Positions 45,859-58,950 of a stretch of 64,000 bases of DNA are shown piece after piece. Source of the DNA: Gnetum montanum (lineage: Eukaryota > Streptophyta > Gnetopsida > Gnetales > Gnetaceae). Position 1 is the first letter of the stretch, and each line of letters starts with the position of its first letter. A program made the position numbers and the translations under genes. Location: contig MNCI01023689.1 of the NCBI GenBank assembly GCA_015680685.1, positions 349,587 through 413,586 of the forward strand. Reading direction: 5' to 3'. Below the pieces are notes generated by a model. It was not told where the DNA came from. It did no database searches and saw nothing but the letters and a program-made list of their open reading frames with translations.

Positions 45859-46989
45859 TGTGGATTGAGAACTTAAAAGAGGGTTGAATAAGTTCTCAAA
45901 ATTAAAAATGCACCAACCACAAAAACACACCAAAGTTTACATGGTTCCTCAACTTGGGTGGTCCACACTCAAAGGGTAGATTCCTTACACAGATTGGCAC
46001 CACATCCTTTATAAGCTTTGAGCTTTGCACTATGAAACCACTTAACTTCAAAAGGTTTAACAAGCTCAAAATGTGGTTTCAAGGATCCCACAACCTTTAC
46101 AAGATTGAGCTCTTCTCCAAAGTATTTTAATGTTATAAAACTACTCAACTCCATAGGGTTCTAACAAGCTCAATGTGAATGCCTTCTCACAAGAAGCACA
46201 TCAACCTTGCAGGGCTACAAGAAAAAGTAAAAGACATAAGAAAAGAATGTAACTAAATTTACAAGTCCTTGTACTTTAAAGCTCAGTACAATATACAACC
46301 AAGAAAATGATGTTACAATAAAGAACAAGAATATAATAGCACAGAATAGACAATGATTGATCTCTTATGAATAGTACTTGCATGATTTTCAATATTTTAG
46401 AATCTTCTTTTAGTCTCGGATTTTTTGAAAACTCTTTTGAATTTGTGAAATGGCTACTAAAAAATTGGTGTAGAAATCTTGTTTGAAGTTGGGACATCTA
46501 CTTGAGATGGACTTTAATTTAGGAGAGATATCTCACTAGAAAATGGAACATCTCCTATGGGACGTCTACAGGAAGACATCAACTTTGAGATAGAGATGCC
46601 TATTATTTTTAGGAGACATCTCCTCAACTTTTAGGCTTTATCTTCTAAGGCTTTCTCCCATCAATTTTCATTCTTACCAGTCCTTGAAGCATCTTCATTT
46701 GATTTATAGTCTTTGTTTTCATCCATGCTTGTTCATGCTCTCATCTTACCCATGTGGTCTTTATTTTAACATCTTCTTGTAGATCTCATTTCCTTGAGTT
46801 ATCAAGTCTTGTTGTGGTCCATGTCCTACAAATATATTATCCAAAATAAACATTCTATGTTCTTCATTTTCNACATTCAAAACAACACAACAACAAACAC
46901 ATACTCACATAACTACTGAGTTTATTTGGAGGTATCTAGGCCTTGGTGTTGCTAGAGACTAGCAAGCACCTAAACCCTATTTGAACACA
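45859..46989 (-). repeat. Copia H 5' LTR
   Basis: About 1.13 kb, plus-strand ends TGTGGATTGAG and TTGAACACA. The start in its own sense (TGTGTTCAAATAGGGTTTAGG) matches 14582 onwards. It carries a cluster of AGATGTCT or AGACATCT words at 46490-46640. A single N lies at 46872. Confidence 0.7.
46490..46640. repeat. AGACATCT/AGATGTCT motif cluster (copia H LTR)
   Basis: At least six close variants of the 8-bp palindrome-like word (GGGACATCT, AGAACATCTCC, GAAGACATCAAC, GGAGACATCTCC and others). Similar clusters lie at 56430-56680 and 59140-59360. Confidence 0.6.
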
Positions 46990-48648
46990 TTGGAGATCTA
47001 GTTTAGAATAGTCACCAATAGCTTCATAGGTAACTTAATATACCTAGTCCTATCCTTGTACTCAAAATTTGATCTTGGTTAGTTGGGAACATATAAAGTA
47101 GATGGTTGAGATGGGTAAGATGATGTGTTGCATGGTAAAGACTTCAATATTTTTGCTTGTTTTGTATGTTTTAGTACTATGGCCATAGTTGTTTGTGCTT
47201 GTTTTGTCTTATCCTTGTCCCTCCTCATGTGCTAGTTTTTATAGGCTACATAGGCCAGATTTTTGCTAGCTTCAGCAGCCTCCTCAATGTTCTTAATTTG
47301 TGAAAGTCTTGACTCAATAATTGGGATTCTAATTAATAAAGCTTTGAATTGATGAAGTTTTTGATCATCCTCTTTAAAATAGATAACAAATGGATCTTAG
47401 AGATGGGCTTCAAAATCTCATTAAGTATTGCATTTCATCTCTAAATAAACCTTTGAACTGGTTCAATTGGTCACTACCTCACTTTTATGAGTTGATCCAA
47501 TGTTGTATTTGATTTTAAGTTGTACTTGAATTTGTTAATAAATTGGGAAATTATGTCATCAAATGAATGAGGAGATAGACTCTCTTGGAAATGTTCTATA
47601 CTAGTCTAAATCTTTGCTTGTCAAGAACATAGGGAAAATATGTAGGATTGTATGAGGCCATGCTTGTAATAGGAGGTACTCAAAATGGAACATGACAAGA
47701 TGTGTGTTCGCATCCCCTTTGCCATTGTATTTGGTGAAGTTTGGAATAGACATGCCTATAGGTAATGTTATCTAAGGAATATTAGAGCTCATGGGATCAT
47801 CTTGATAGATAAAGGCTTGATCTAGACCTTGTGAAGTTCCTAAGGGCTTGATCTTGGGGTTACATAGTTTACAATCATGAAATGGACAATGGTATGGATT
47901 GGAGAGGTCTTGTAACTACTATTGCAAGGGGTTTAAATGTGGAAAATGAGGTTTGCACAAGAAAATATAGAACAAAAAGGGTTGTGGAAACAAATAGATT
48001 ATGTAATACATATAGTATTTGAGATCCTACAAAATGACCAACTAAAACTATAAATGATTAGGGCATGGAAGAAACTGGTGAAGGTTGAGGCTCTATAATG
48101 AAAGATGCTAAGCTAAATAGTGAAGTCAACAAGAAACTGGGTTGGGAACTTGGGTTTGTAGAGGTCATAGGGGGAATTTGGTTTATTGCTAAAATGGGAG
48201 GCACAAAGTTAAACAAAGATAGCTTATGAATGGATTGTTGCAATGGGTACCCTAAAAAGGCATCATTTTCATAATAGGTCCCAAACTCATCTTGATCCTC
48301 TAGGTGAGACCCTAAATTGGTTTTTTCACTCACTTCACCATCATCATCTGCATTTACCAATTATGCCAACGCGTGCATGTAGAATTTGGATAATTCAATA
48401 TGGTCATATGGTGAAGGGATGTATTCATTTCCACTCTTGTGGATCAATTCATATTGACACTTGGAGTCAAATCTCTTTCATTGGATACATAAACTTGCTT
48501 GGATTTTTGTGCATACAAAGTTGTAATATTATTTGTCAATGTTTACATGAACTGAGTTAAGTCCTAACTGCCTAAGAAATTGCCTACACTTCACTACAAT
48601 TGGGTCCTTAGTGTCATATACATGGGTGGATTCTTGGTTTGAGGCCAT
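46990..48648 (-). pseudogene. Element I gag
   Basis: Read leftwards from an ATG at 48648 (MASNQESTHVYDTKDP), closely matching the G gag start. A Pro/Ser-rich N-terminus (48360-48058) is followed by the capsid-like domain (about 47800-47270) and ...SNFEYKDRTRYIKLPMK at about 47080-47010. It stops at the copia H LTR at 46989. Many stops. Same family as C, F and G. Confidence 0.75.
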
Positions 48649-49500
48649 GGTAACTATGTTATGTGGTAGAATGATTAACACAAAAAGAATAAACTATGCA
48701 GAATGAAGGTATTAGGTAAATGTCGCAAAGGTTTTAGTATTTTACATAACATGTAGCTTGTAGCTTGTAACATTTTTGAAGTGTAGCATATATGAGGTAT
48801 AGCATATATAAGTTGTAGTGTATATGGGATATAGCGTATGTGACAGCTTGTTTAAACTATAGGTTCTGCAATTCAACTTATGAGACTACAACTTTTAAGA
48901 CTATAGCTTGAAAGTGCAGTGTATGAAACTGCAGCATGTGAGATTGTAGCATATGAAACTATAGTGTATGAGACTACAACATATGAAATTGTAGCTATGA
49001 GGCTACAACGTAAATAAAGTATAGTGTATTTTCAAAATTAGGTAAAAAAATAAGTGTAAAAAGAGGAAAAATGGAGTAAACTATGACTACAATTGTAATA
49101 ATAAATTTTCCAACATATTTAAGCAAGACTAAGAAAAATGAGAAAAGGCTTTAGTATATATAGAAAAAATTCGCATGTTGCAAATGCAGAGAATTAGAGA
49201 AAAACTATAAAATTGCAAATGCAAGAAATAGGGACAATAGTGTACACTATAATTGTGAAAAATAATTTTTTAAACTATAAATGTAGGGAACAAGAGAAGC
49301 ACTATGCATTGCAACTGTGAAAATAGTAATTTTTAGTTTTTTTAATTTTACAATTGTAACAATGAAAATTGACTATAGTGTAAAATGTTGCGATTACAGA
49401 AAACCCAAAATAATTTTTACTTTGTCAAATACACTATGGAAAGGAAGAAAATGGCATAGAATATTTTTATAGATGGGTTTGGATAAAGAAGTTAGACAAA
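48649..49500. other. Element I leader with tandem repeat array
   Basis: Untranslated leader of I. From about 48755 to 49030 it is built of 16-20 bp units of the type TGTAGCATATGARACTATAGTGTATGAGACTACAAC. Some pair with each other, for example CTACAA-CATATGAAA-TTGTAG near 48975-48996. The remainder is A-rich. Confidence 0.65.
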
Positions 49501-49519
49501 GGTCCTTCTTTCAGCACTA
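49501..49519 (-). other. Element I primer-binding site
   Basis: TAGTGCTGAAAGAAGGACC on the minus strand, a diverged form of the family site, next to the LTR end. Confidence 0.6.
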
Positions 49520-49525
49520 AAAAAC

Positions 49526-50917
49526 TATAATTATTAAAAAAAAATTAGTGTTGAAAGTTTGAGAGAATCCATATAAAATAGTTTTAACCCCAAGATCTAT
49601 AGGGATTAGAAGGATATGGGACACCTTAAATGGTCTTTTCCATCACCTAAGGACTTAAGAAATCTGTTATCAAGTGATATAAATGAAAATGAACTATAAC
49701 GTATGAACAATGTTAGAGCATTGGATTGAGAATAGAGAGAGAGAGAGAGATAAATGATGTGGATAAAACAAAAATTAAAAATTTTATATTAAATGATATA
49801 AAAAATTGTAAAAATAGAGATTTAGAAAGGTATAGATCAAGGATCTAAAAAGCCTAAGAATACGAAAAATATCTTTAAAATTTGGTGTAGAGGGGAAGGG
49901 TGTGTTCTACCATTGAATTTGCACTTGTCTTTCTTGATCAATCTACATTATAATAAATGCTACTACAAGGTCTCTTTGTTCTAAAATATCTACACTAAAA
50001 AGGCTAAAAAAGGTTGTGAAAAGTTTGCCAAGATCTCTCTTCTTTGTGTTGAAAAAGGATTTGTTAGAAGTTCTTGTTAAAAGGTTTCTATGCCAAGTGA
50101 TTACCCAAAAAATTTCCTAAAAGGTTCTAAAAATGATGCTAAATTTGGCTTAAATAGACTTCAAATTCATTGCTCTTGTGTCAATTATATTTCCATATGC
50201 TTTTTGAATTATTACATGGTATTTTGGACCATTTTCATGGCCTAAAACTACAATGTATTGGTCACTAGCATTTTTGACTTTTACCATCACATTTGGTAGC
50301 ATTTTTGGATCATTTTCAAGACTCAATACTAAAATGTATGGTCCATCACCTTTTTAAACTTTTTTTTGTCACATTTGGTAGTTTTTTTGAACCATTTTTA
50401 TGGTCTAAACCTATAGCATATGGGCCACTAGAATTTTAAACATTTTTCATTACATTTAGTAGTGTTTTGGAATGATTTTCATGACCCCAAAATTGTAGCA
50501 TATGGGCCACCAACATTTTAAACTTTTTATGTTGAAATTGACAACATATTTATCATTTTTCCTTTAATACATTGGCATAATGAAATTCATAGCTTTTGGG
50601 AAATGAATTTCATTTTACATGTTAAAAAATGATTTAAAATTTGGCTAAAACAAGGGCACAAGGTAGCATTTTGAAGGGAATAGAAGGCAATTGTGTCTGC
50701 TCTTAAATCCAATGAAATTACATAGCAAAAATTTGGTTACCAAGATTTCTTTTTCAAAACATAAATTTTCCTTGAGGTGTTTCAAGGACCATCATGTGAT
50801 GATAGTTTCCTCTTGTTCAACTAGGGTAATTATCATGAGCTCAATGAAGCTATTTGCGTTTCAAAGTAGCATGTTTATGACAACAAGATAAAATGTATCA
50901 ACATGGTTTATGTTTCA
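49526..50917 (-). repeat. Element I 5' LTR
   Basis: Left end by comparison with F and G (TATAATTATTA after AAAAAC). Right end taken at ATGTTTCA (50917), by analogy with the GTGTTTCA ends. It contains a (GA)9 microsatellite at about 49734-49752 and recurring GCATATGGGCCACYA...ACATTTT words (about 50240-50520). Confidence 0.6.
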
Positions 50918-51800
50918 TTATATAGAGGGTATACTAGTGATGATCCCCAGCTCCATGTGTAGGCATTTGATAATGCTTGTTATCTACAAGTGATCATTAA
51001 TGATTAGCAAAAGTTGCAGTTGTCCCCCTACACCTTCATCGAAGAAGCATAAAATTTGTATAAATCCTTGCTACCTAAGTTAATTTAGGTATGGGAAGCC
51101 ATGATCAAAATTTTCTTCATCAAATTTCAAACCTTTGCTTGCATTTCCAACATCTGGAAGGAGATGGCCAAATGGAGGCAAGGAGTCCATGAGTTACTAG
51201 ACATCGTTATGGAAAGATATCTTAAAACTATCAATCACTATCCAAACCATGGCTTTAGTCAAAGAGAATAGCTCATGCATATTGTGGAAGGCCTATGGTA
51301 GGAAACAAGGGAATAAGTAGATATGTACATAATGGACCAGGTACAAAAAAAGGTCCATGGATAAAATTAAAGTGCTTCTTGATATAATCACTAGCATGAA
51401 GGGTGAATAGAGAAAATGAAAATCTTCAAAGCAGTATAATGATAACCCCATGTGTAGAAATGAGGCTTAAATCATTAAAAGTACCACCAAACCTTCTTCT
51501 TCTATTGAGGCCTTGTCACATGATCAAGCTAGAATCCATAAGGCCTTGGTAGACTTGGCCCATAGGCTAGACTAAGTTTGGGATGATGGATGAGAAAATG
51601 ATCACCACCCTCAAGGATCTTGAAGGTAGAGTGGTTAAAGCATCAAAAGTGATTATAACACTTGGATGTAGAAAAAAGCATATGGGCAAAGGTAAAAAGA
51701 AGCTCTGGTGATTTGAAGGAGGGTTCCTCATCCTCTAGTGATGAGGATCATTGTGAATATTTCATAGATTCTCATGACTCATAATGCTGTTAAATTATGA
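50918..51800 (+). pseudogene. Element J gag (Athila/Tat-like Ty3/gypsy), 5'-truncated
   Basis: Plus-strand capsid-like Retrotrans_gag: DDPQLHV.AFDNACY (about 50940), SLLPKLI.VWEAMIKIFFIKFQTF (about 51065-51135), WKEMAKWRQGVHELLDIVMERY (51160-51220) and a NHYPNHGFSQRE..MHIVEGLW block (51230-51300). This order matches Athila-type gag. The N-terminus is missing where element I's LTR ends. Stops are frequent. The part after 51450 is low-quality coding sequence. Confidence 0.7.
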
Positions 51801-52379
51801 TCCACATGATTAGTGAAATGGGATGATCAGGGATTCCTTTGAATTTCAAGTTTTTCATGAGGAAAATAAGGATGAATCCCTTCTATGGCATATCATACTA
51901 TCCTGGAGGTGTATACTTGCAAGCCATGTAGTAGTACAAACAATGGCCAACTCCAAATCCTTGGGATGTTGCTCCATGAAATTTTTCTATGCAATAACCA
52001 ATGTTATTTCATCCAAATCCTTATTTTAATAACCCTATCTTGTAATCTCATTATCATCAACAACAGCTTTTATTACCTGATTCCATGCAAGGTGGGACCC
52101 TTTGTTAACTACAACCAAGGCAAACTAAATCCTGTGATATTACCTACTATATTGATCTTGTTTCACATGTGCTATAGGGGAATATTACCAAGCTATTATT
52201 GACTTGGTTGTAGAGGGAAATTTCAAATCCCATGGTAGGAGGTTTTTTTTATAAATGTAGACATGAACATAATGGGACCAAGTTCATTCCATCCTCTTAC
52301 TCATATGTAGAGGATAATACATGTAGTAGGCTAGGAGTTTTAATTCAAGAGGTCCTAATACTAATCCTTGAGCACTATT

Positions 52380-52960
52380 ATAGTGATGCATCCACTTTAG
52401 GGAAGGGTTTTCTCAAATGTATCTAGCTATTTGAAGGTGATGCCACTTGACGATAGCAGTGTTGTAATAACTAAAATGTCTAAGACAACCATGTAGGTAG
52501 TAAAAGAAGGTCTTTTGTCTAAAAAGAAGATAGATCCTAGCAGTCCCATGGTGGAGATTAGAATTTTTGATAAAGACCATTAGCTAGCTCTATGTGACTT
52601 TGTTGCATGAGTTAATATCATTTCATTACAATAGTACCTTAATTGGGAGCTCCCCTCTCTCAAGACTACTAACATTAAGTTAGAGCTAGCAAACTAATCC
52701 TACATGTATCCTATGTGTTAGTTTAGTGATATGATGACTACTTTGGTAGGATGGTCATACCCTATAGATTTCTTAGTTATCAAACTAGAAAATAAGATGG
52801 GAGATAGTTTTCTTATCATCATGGGAAAAGCCTAGTTGATTACCATTGATGTCAGGTTAATCTTCCAAGGCCTTTACCTTGAAATTGTTAGGAAAGATGC
52901 AATTAGAAAGACACATTATAAGTGAATATTATGTGATCGTTCCTAGTTGTGGCAAGCATG
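52380..52960 (+). pseudogene. Element J protease region
   Basis: Plus strand, about 52560-52900. The sequence DFLVIKLENKMGDSFLIIMGKA.LITIDVRLIFQG corresponds to the ILGRPWL-type end of gypsy proteases (IMGKAWL here). The catalytic DTG or DSG loop is not recognisable. Confidence 0.5.
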
Positions 52961-53499
52961 ATTGTAATTACTGTGTCAAAAATGTATTTGTACCATTAGA
53001 GACATAAATTTCCTTGAAGAACATTTGGTTCATGAAGCCACAAATCATGTTTTTGGGATGCTAACAGATGTTGTTGCCTTATTTGATGCTAAATCATATG
53101 ATTCAAAAATGGATAATATAATGAAGGAAACAACAGTAGTGCAATACAATCTTGAATTCTTGAATACCCTTAATTTGTCCTAGGATATTTCTACACCACT
53201 GCTAGGACTTAAGCCATTTACTAAAGGCTTAAAGTATTTGTTTCTTATATATGGTTATCTTGTTATCATTAATTTCCTTCTAACAACCATTCAAAAGGTT
53301 GAATTGAAAAGAGTAGTGATAAAATGAAGAAGAGCCTTTGCTTGGTCCCATGATGAACTCATGGAAATATACCTTGTGATCTGTCAACATAGCATATACA
53401 TGGACCTAGGCATCAAAACTTGATGATACTACAACATAGACTTAATCTTAATACTCGAGATGTGGTAAAAGGTGAGATCATCCATCTTTGTGGGCTTGT

Positions 53500-54720
53500 T
53501 TCATTACTCATATCTTTAATAGTGAGTGGTTTATTTTGACTATAGTTTCATCCAAGAAGGGGAATGAATGGAGAGTTTGTATTGACTACAAGTTGCTAAA
53601 TGCAACTACCTTTAAGGACCATTTCCTATTGCCCTTTGTAGACTAGGTATTAGATAATATCTCTGGCTAGAAGTACTACAACTTTTTTTTATGGATACTC
53701 TACTTATAATCAAATCAATATAGCTCCATAGGATCAAGCTAATACTACCTTCATTTATTCATGAAGGATCCTTTCTTTCAAGTGCATGCCCTTTGTCTTA
53801 TGCAATACATAAGTTACATTTCAAAATTTGGTAAGGTTCATGTTATAGGATTACATTGGCAAGAGTATGAAATTCTTCATGGATGATTTTTGCACATATG
53901 GCAAATCATTACAAGAAATCTTCAACTAGCTTGAAGCTATTTTATGTTACTACTACTAGGTGAACTTAAAGATAAATTGAAGAAAGAGCTAGCTAATGGT
54001 GACCGTGGGCATCATTCTTGGCTATAAAGTTTCAAAGAAGGGAAACAAAGTTGATCCTGAAAAGATTTACATCATTAAGAACATGACATAGATATCCACA
54101 ATGATTAAAGAGGTATGATCTTTCTTGATCCATACTAGTTCTTATCACTATTTTATTAAAGATCATTCTAGATTAGATAGACTCTTATTTGAGCTCACGA
54201 AGAAGAATGTTCCATTTGTGTAAAGTAAGCACTATGAATATGCCTTCCAATGTCTAAAGAAAAGGCTAATCCAAACCCTTGTATTGCAAAATCCTAATTG
54301 GACTTAACCATTTCATATAATGATATATGATTCTAACTTTGCATTGGAGGTTGTCCTAATGAAATTCAAACCATTGTGGGATCTTAATTAAAATGAGAAA
54401 AAGAATTGATAGCCATTATTGTGCTAGTCAAACCATTGTGGGATCTTAATTAAAATATACCACCATAAAAAAAAAGAATTGATAGCCATTATTTTTTCCC
54501 TCTAAAAATTTAAGCATTATGTTCAAGGATGCAAAACTTGTCATTCACACTGATTATAGTTCCATCAAGTTCCTCATGAACAAATTGGATGTCAATCCTC
54601 ATGTGATATAATGGCTAGTTCTCTTGTAGGAATTTGACCTTCATATGGTTGATTGCAAGGGAGCCTAGAATGTGGTGGTGGATCATCTATCATAGTTAGG
54701 AATTGACAACAAGGAAGATG
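53500..54720 (+). pseudogene. Element J reverse transcriptase and RNase H
   Basis: Plus strand. RT: GNEWRVCIDYKLLNATTFKDHF.LPF (about 53558-53640), MPFVLCN (about 53786), then FFMDDFCTYGKS as a variant active-site box (about 53875-53910), and VGIILGYKVSKKGNKVDPEKI (about 54005-54070). RNase H: ...PFHIMIYDSNFALEVVL (about 54305) to FKLVIHTDYSSIKFLMNK-like sequence (about 54535-54580). A roughly 50-bp phrase is duplicated at about 54361-54490 (CAAACCATTGTGGGATCTTAATTAAAAT occurs twice). Frameshifts and stops throughout. Confidence 0.75.
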
Positions 54721-54929
54721 GTGTGTTTTTTTATGAATTTTCAAATGATCACATTTATAAGGTCATTTTTGAATTGATGAGCATACATCAATATCCATGG
54801 TTCATAGATATCCTTAATTACATAGTGGCTCAGAAGCTTCCTCTTAGGTAGGATAAATGTAAAATCCAATGATTCAAGCACTAGGTAAGGTATTAATTTT
54901 TTCTCAAAGAGCATCTCTACAAGCAATGA

Positions 54930-56070
54930 TTGGATGACTTGCTAAGATGGTGTATTCTTGATGAACACTAAGACAATATCTTAGCTCATGCACACCATGG
55001 CATTTATGGTGGAAACTATGATGGGAAGAAACTTGCAACAAAGTTGCTACTTGTGAGCTATTTTTGTTTCATCATGTTCTATGATACTTAACACTTCATG
55101 CATTGATGTGATAGTTACCAATGTAAGGGAGGTATATCCTCATGTATGGAGAAATCATAATAGTGGATTCAACCACTAGAGCCCTTTGACATGAGGCAGT
55201 AAGGATTGACTTCATTAATCATATCTCTCTTATCTCCAATGGTAAGACATACACTATTTTATGTGTAGATTATTGCATGAAGTGAACAGAAGCTAATGCC
55301 AGTAAGGACTACTCATCTACTAGTATATTAAGCTTCCTTTGGAACGATGTGCTCCACAAGTTCGGTATTCCATGAATCTTGATCTTTGATAATGGTACAA
55401 ATTTTACTACTAAGGTTTTGAAGAATCTATTGAAATATTATGGAGTTAATCATAAGTTAACTTTTCCTTATCATTTTCAAGCCAATGGCTAAGTGAAAGT
55501 TACTAATTTTGACATTGTTAGAATACTTAGGAAAATGGTTAGTAGGTATAGAAGAGCTTGAGTCAAAAACATTAATGACATCCTTTGGTCCTATCAAATG
55601 GCATGGAAAAATATTTTTGGTCACACACCATTTGAGTTGGTCTTTGAATAGATTCCATAACTTCCTATTAATCTTGAGATGAAAACCTTGGGTAGTATTG
55701 TGAATTTTGATATAAACTTAGATTCTACTAAAAAAGAGAGGTTGATTAAGCATAACCTTCTTAATGAAAATCACAAAATCACCTTAATGTGCATTGAATT
55801 AGAGCATTCTTGTACCAAGTCTCGCCATGGTGTTCACACAAGAGAGTTTTATTTCAAATATGGTGATAAGATCATCTATTTTAATCCATTACATTTGGTC
55901 CATTTGGGTTAGTTTCAATTTTAATGGGAAGGATCATACATTGTCAACACTAGTCACTAGTCTAGTGCAATCCGCATCTATCTTCTCGATGAGCTAGATA
56001 AAATCTTTTTAATTAATGGAAAACACCTAAAGCACTATAGAGAACATCTTTTCCCTCTGAGGATACCTAA
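54930..56070 (+). pseudogene. Element J integrase
   Basis: Plus strand. HAHHGIYGGN zinc region (about 54990-55015). Catalytic core from LEPFDMR...GLTSLIISL (about 55175), YCMK.TEANASKDYSS (about 55270), FGIP.ILIFDNGTNFTTKVL (about 55365-55420), YHFQANG.VKVTN (about 55475-55510), and ILWSYQMAWKNIFGHTPFELVF (about 55580-55650). The C-terminal part runs to GKHLKHYREHLFPLRIP near 56065. The segment 55679-55912 is still open. Order and motifs are those of Ty3/gypsy. Confidence 0.8.
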
Positions 56071-56363
56071 TGATCAATGTTATATCTTATACTCAAAGGT
56101 CTATGAGATGATGGATATGACTTAGTCATGTGAGGATAATCCTTCATGTCATATCAAATTTTTATTTTCATTATGCAATTTTACTTATGTATTTCAATAC
56201 AGTGCACATGTTTAGTTAGTACTCTATATTTTTGAGCTTAAAGATCAATCATTCATGAATTTTTTCTTTTGCTTAAGTGTGTTTGTATGTGTATGGGAAA
56301 ACCAATTAATGTGCTTTATGAATGCTCACCCAATAAGCCAAATATTAATGGATGAGTTACAGA
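56071..56363. other. Element J 3' non-coding
   Basis: No recognisable gene or clear polypurine tract between the INT end and the LTR-like region. Confidence 0.4.
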
Positions 56364-57235
56364 TGTTGGTGTAGGGACACCTCTTTTAATTCCCTTTTTT
56401 TCTTCCCTACATATATGTTTGCAATTTTTAGTGTTAAAGAAGATGTCTTGGAGGGATAGAAGATGTCTTGGTAGAGACATGAAACTAATAGAACATGTCT
56501 TAGAAGTAGAGAAGATGTTTTGCTAATTTTTCTATATTCTTGGAGAAGATATCTTATAGGTGAGAAGACATCTTACCCAAGATGTCTTTTACCAGGAGGA
56601 GATATTGCATGGAAATAGAAGAAGTCTTTCTTAAAAGCTGGTTTTGGTAGAAGACATCTCCTAGGGGCCAAAGATGATCCATATAGTTTGGAAAACTCTT
56701 AAAAACACTTGTTTAAATTTGGAAAATAGCTAGAATATGATAAAAAAGGATGGAAATAGCCAAAAGAGAAGATGAGAAGACTTGGAAAACATCTAAAGAG
56801 CCTTAAATAAAGTTGAGGAAAGGTTTCTAGGTTCCTTATCTCTTGGTTTGACATAAATATTGTTGTATTCACTATTGTTGAAGACCATAAGTGAGAGGAG
56901 AGCTCTTAAGAGTGAAGAGTTGAGCAAGAGTGAGTGGTTGAGCATATTGCGTGAGTGTAATTGGTAATTTCAGCTCCAAGATCAACTTCTGGTATGTTGA
57001 TCTTTGTGTTCTATTCTCTTGTGTGTTACTTGTGAGTTGAGATCTTAGTTTCAGGTTGTGGAAGAGATTCTTTGTTGGTTGTATCTTGTATTGAGAGTAG
57101 TCATTGTGTGGTTATAGAACCTCAAGTTCTATAATAGTGTGAGTGTGTGAGAGTGTGTTATATCCCTGGATTTATTATCCATTATATTATAATCTTCTAA
57201 TAAAACATTTAAAGATGGATTGTTTTCTTATTTTC
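56364..57235 (+). repeat. LTR-like region with AGATGTCT cluster
   Basis: Begins TGTTGGTGTAGGGACACC and includes a cluster of GAAGATGTCTTGG, AGACATCTTACC and related words at 56430-56680. A U5-like T/G-rich stretch follows, with a poly(A)-like AATAAAACA near 57199. It resembles the K 5' LTR in layout. It could be the J 3' LTR or an unrelated solo LTR. I could not prove the borders. Confidence 0.4.
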
Positions 57236-58950
57236 TAGAAAAAAATTTAATCTTTGAATAATATTTGGATTTAGTGATTTAAAGAACATTAATTAGTGGA
57301 GTGAACCTAATCCAAATGTGATGATGATGTGGGAGTACTAGATGGATCTAAAGTATGGCCTTGATCGATAGAATGTTCACACATCAAAATTCATCCACCA
57401 GTTTTCTTCTATCCATCATTGGTGAACTAGGCTTAGATTCAAGAGGGAGCTTGAACTCACACTACAAGCTATTTAAGCTGACACTATTGGAACCATGGGC
57501 AAGTGATGGATCCACACCTTAGGATGAGAGCTTTAGACTTCCAAAGGAGTGCTTAGTCACTAGAAAGGAAATGGTGTACCATCGAGGATTCTTGTGACCA
57601 CTAAATGGGTATAATTGGTATGACTAGAGTAAGGTGCACATGTTTCCTTATCTAGCCACCCTGGTCAAAAGAGGTTTGTGATATTATAACCTATACATGC
57701 CATGTGATGAGGGATGAATTTTCCTATCATGTAAGTCAAAGATTCCAAGTAGTAATCCAAAACTTAAATTATTCCTATAACCTTGATGCAACATCAAAAC
57801 TTCTCATTAAAAAAAGATGAAATGATGAAAAAAAAAAGAAAAAAAAAGAGAAAATAATAATAGAATGGTATAATGAGAAGAAGAGGTGATGGGAAGAGTA
57901 ATGTAAGCTCATTATTATTAACCCACATAAATTGGTTTTTTTTTACCATCTTATGCCAATCATGTAGTTGCTTAACTAAATCAAAGCTAGTGGTTGAACC
58001 AATACCCATATGAGTCATTTTTATGTTCAACCCATTGTCTGGGTTACTTAAACTCTAATGTAATAGTCCACAAAAATTTCCTACTCCAGCCCTACTCATG
58101 GCCAAGAAGGTCTAAGAGTCTCTCCCTTAGTGAACTTTGGTAATGTCAATTGTTGCTTCCACCCAAATCCAATATCCATTTGTTTTTAGGAATTAAAATT
58201 TGGAATCATGAACCTAAACCATGATCATATCAAACATATCTTAATCATGGTGTTGTAGTTTGTATTGAAAATGAAATTGATAAGTATAGCTAGAAGAATC
58301 AACTAGAGGATTCTGGTAGAGAAAAATCTGGGAAGCCTAGCATGCCTATGTGCATGAATGAAGAAAAACCAAACTAGAATCTTAACTTCTAGATGTTTTA
58401 TAGCATGTTACCTTGGTTTGATTTCATCAATGATTAGATCATGAAATAACCAATGCTAGATGACATTGATCATGATAGGTGTGACCTTTACACTTAGAAG
58501 GAATATTTGGAAAACTATCCCTACCAAGTAAATAAGTAACAATGATGGGATGTGGTAGTGGATCTCTCATCAAGCTAATTGAATGATTGGTTAGAAATCT
58601 AGTGATGTGACTCTCTCTCTCTTTCTCTCATTCATCATGCATTATTTATTCATTCCATTTCATGTTTGGTCCATTTTTTTATATGATAGAAAGTCAACCA
58701 AGAAAAGCAGAGGATAAAATTAACCATCCAACATGATGGACTCACATTGGATGGTAATGTCTCACTAATTTTTGAAAATTTATGGGTATCCTACAATGGA
58801 TTTTGTAAGGGTAAGGGAGGTGGGATCATACTATGGGAAGGATCCACTTGTGAATCATTGGTGGTGTAGTATTATGAGCAAGTGAACTCAAACTTAACTC
58901 CCAAGATGATGGTGGTTGCATAGAATAAGACAATCGGTTGATCTTCCACA
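57236..58950. other. No recognisable feature
   Basis: No coding signature on either strand. An A/G-rich low-complexity tract lies at about 57813-57862 and a (CT)n microsatellite at about 58610-58628. Confidence 0.6.

Noticed and set aside
46276-46497. ORF inside the copia H LTR
   Set aside because: Lies within the LTR U3/R region; hydrophobic by AT-rich composition, with no family signature.
49734-49752. (GA)n as a regulatory GAGA element
   Set aside because: A simple microsatellite inside an old LTR; no further support.
51823-52426. Separate small plus-strand genes between J gag and protease
   Set aside because: Cys/His-containing but with no recognisable domain. More likely the decayed gag-pro linker of J.
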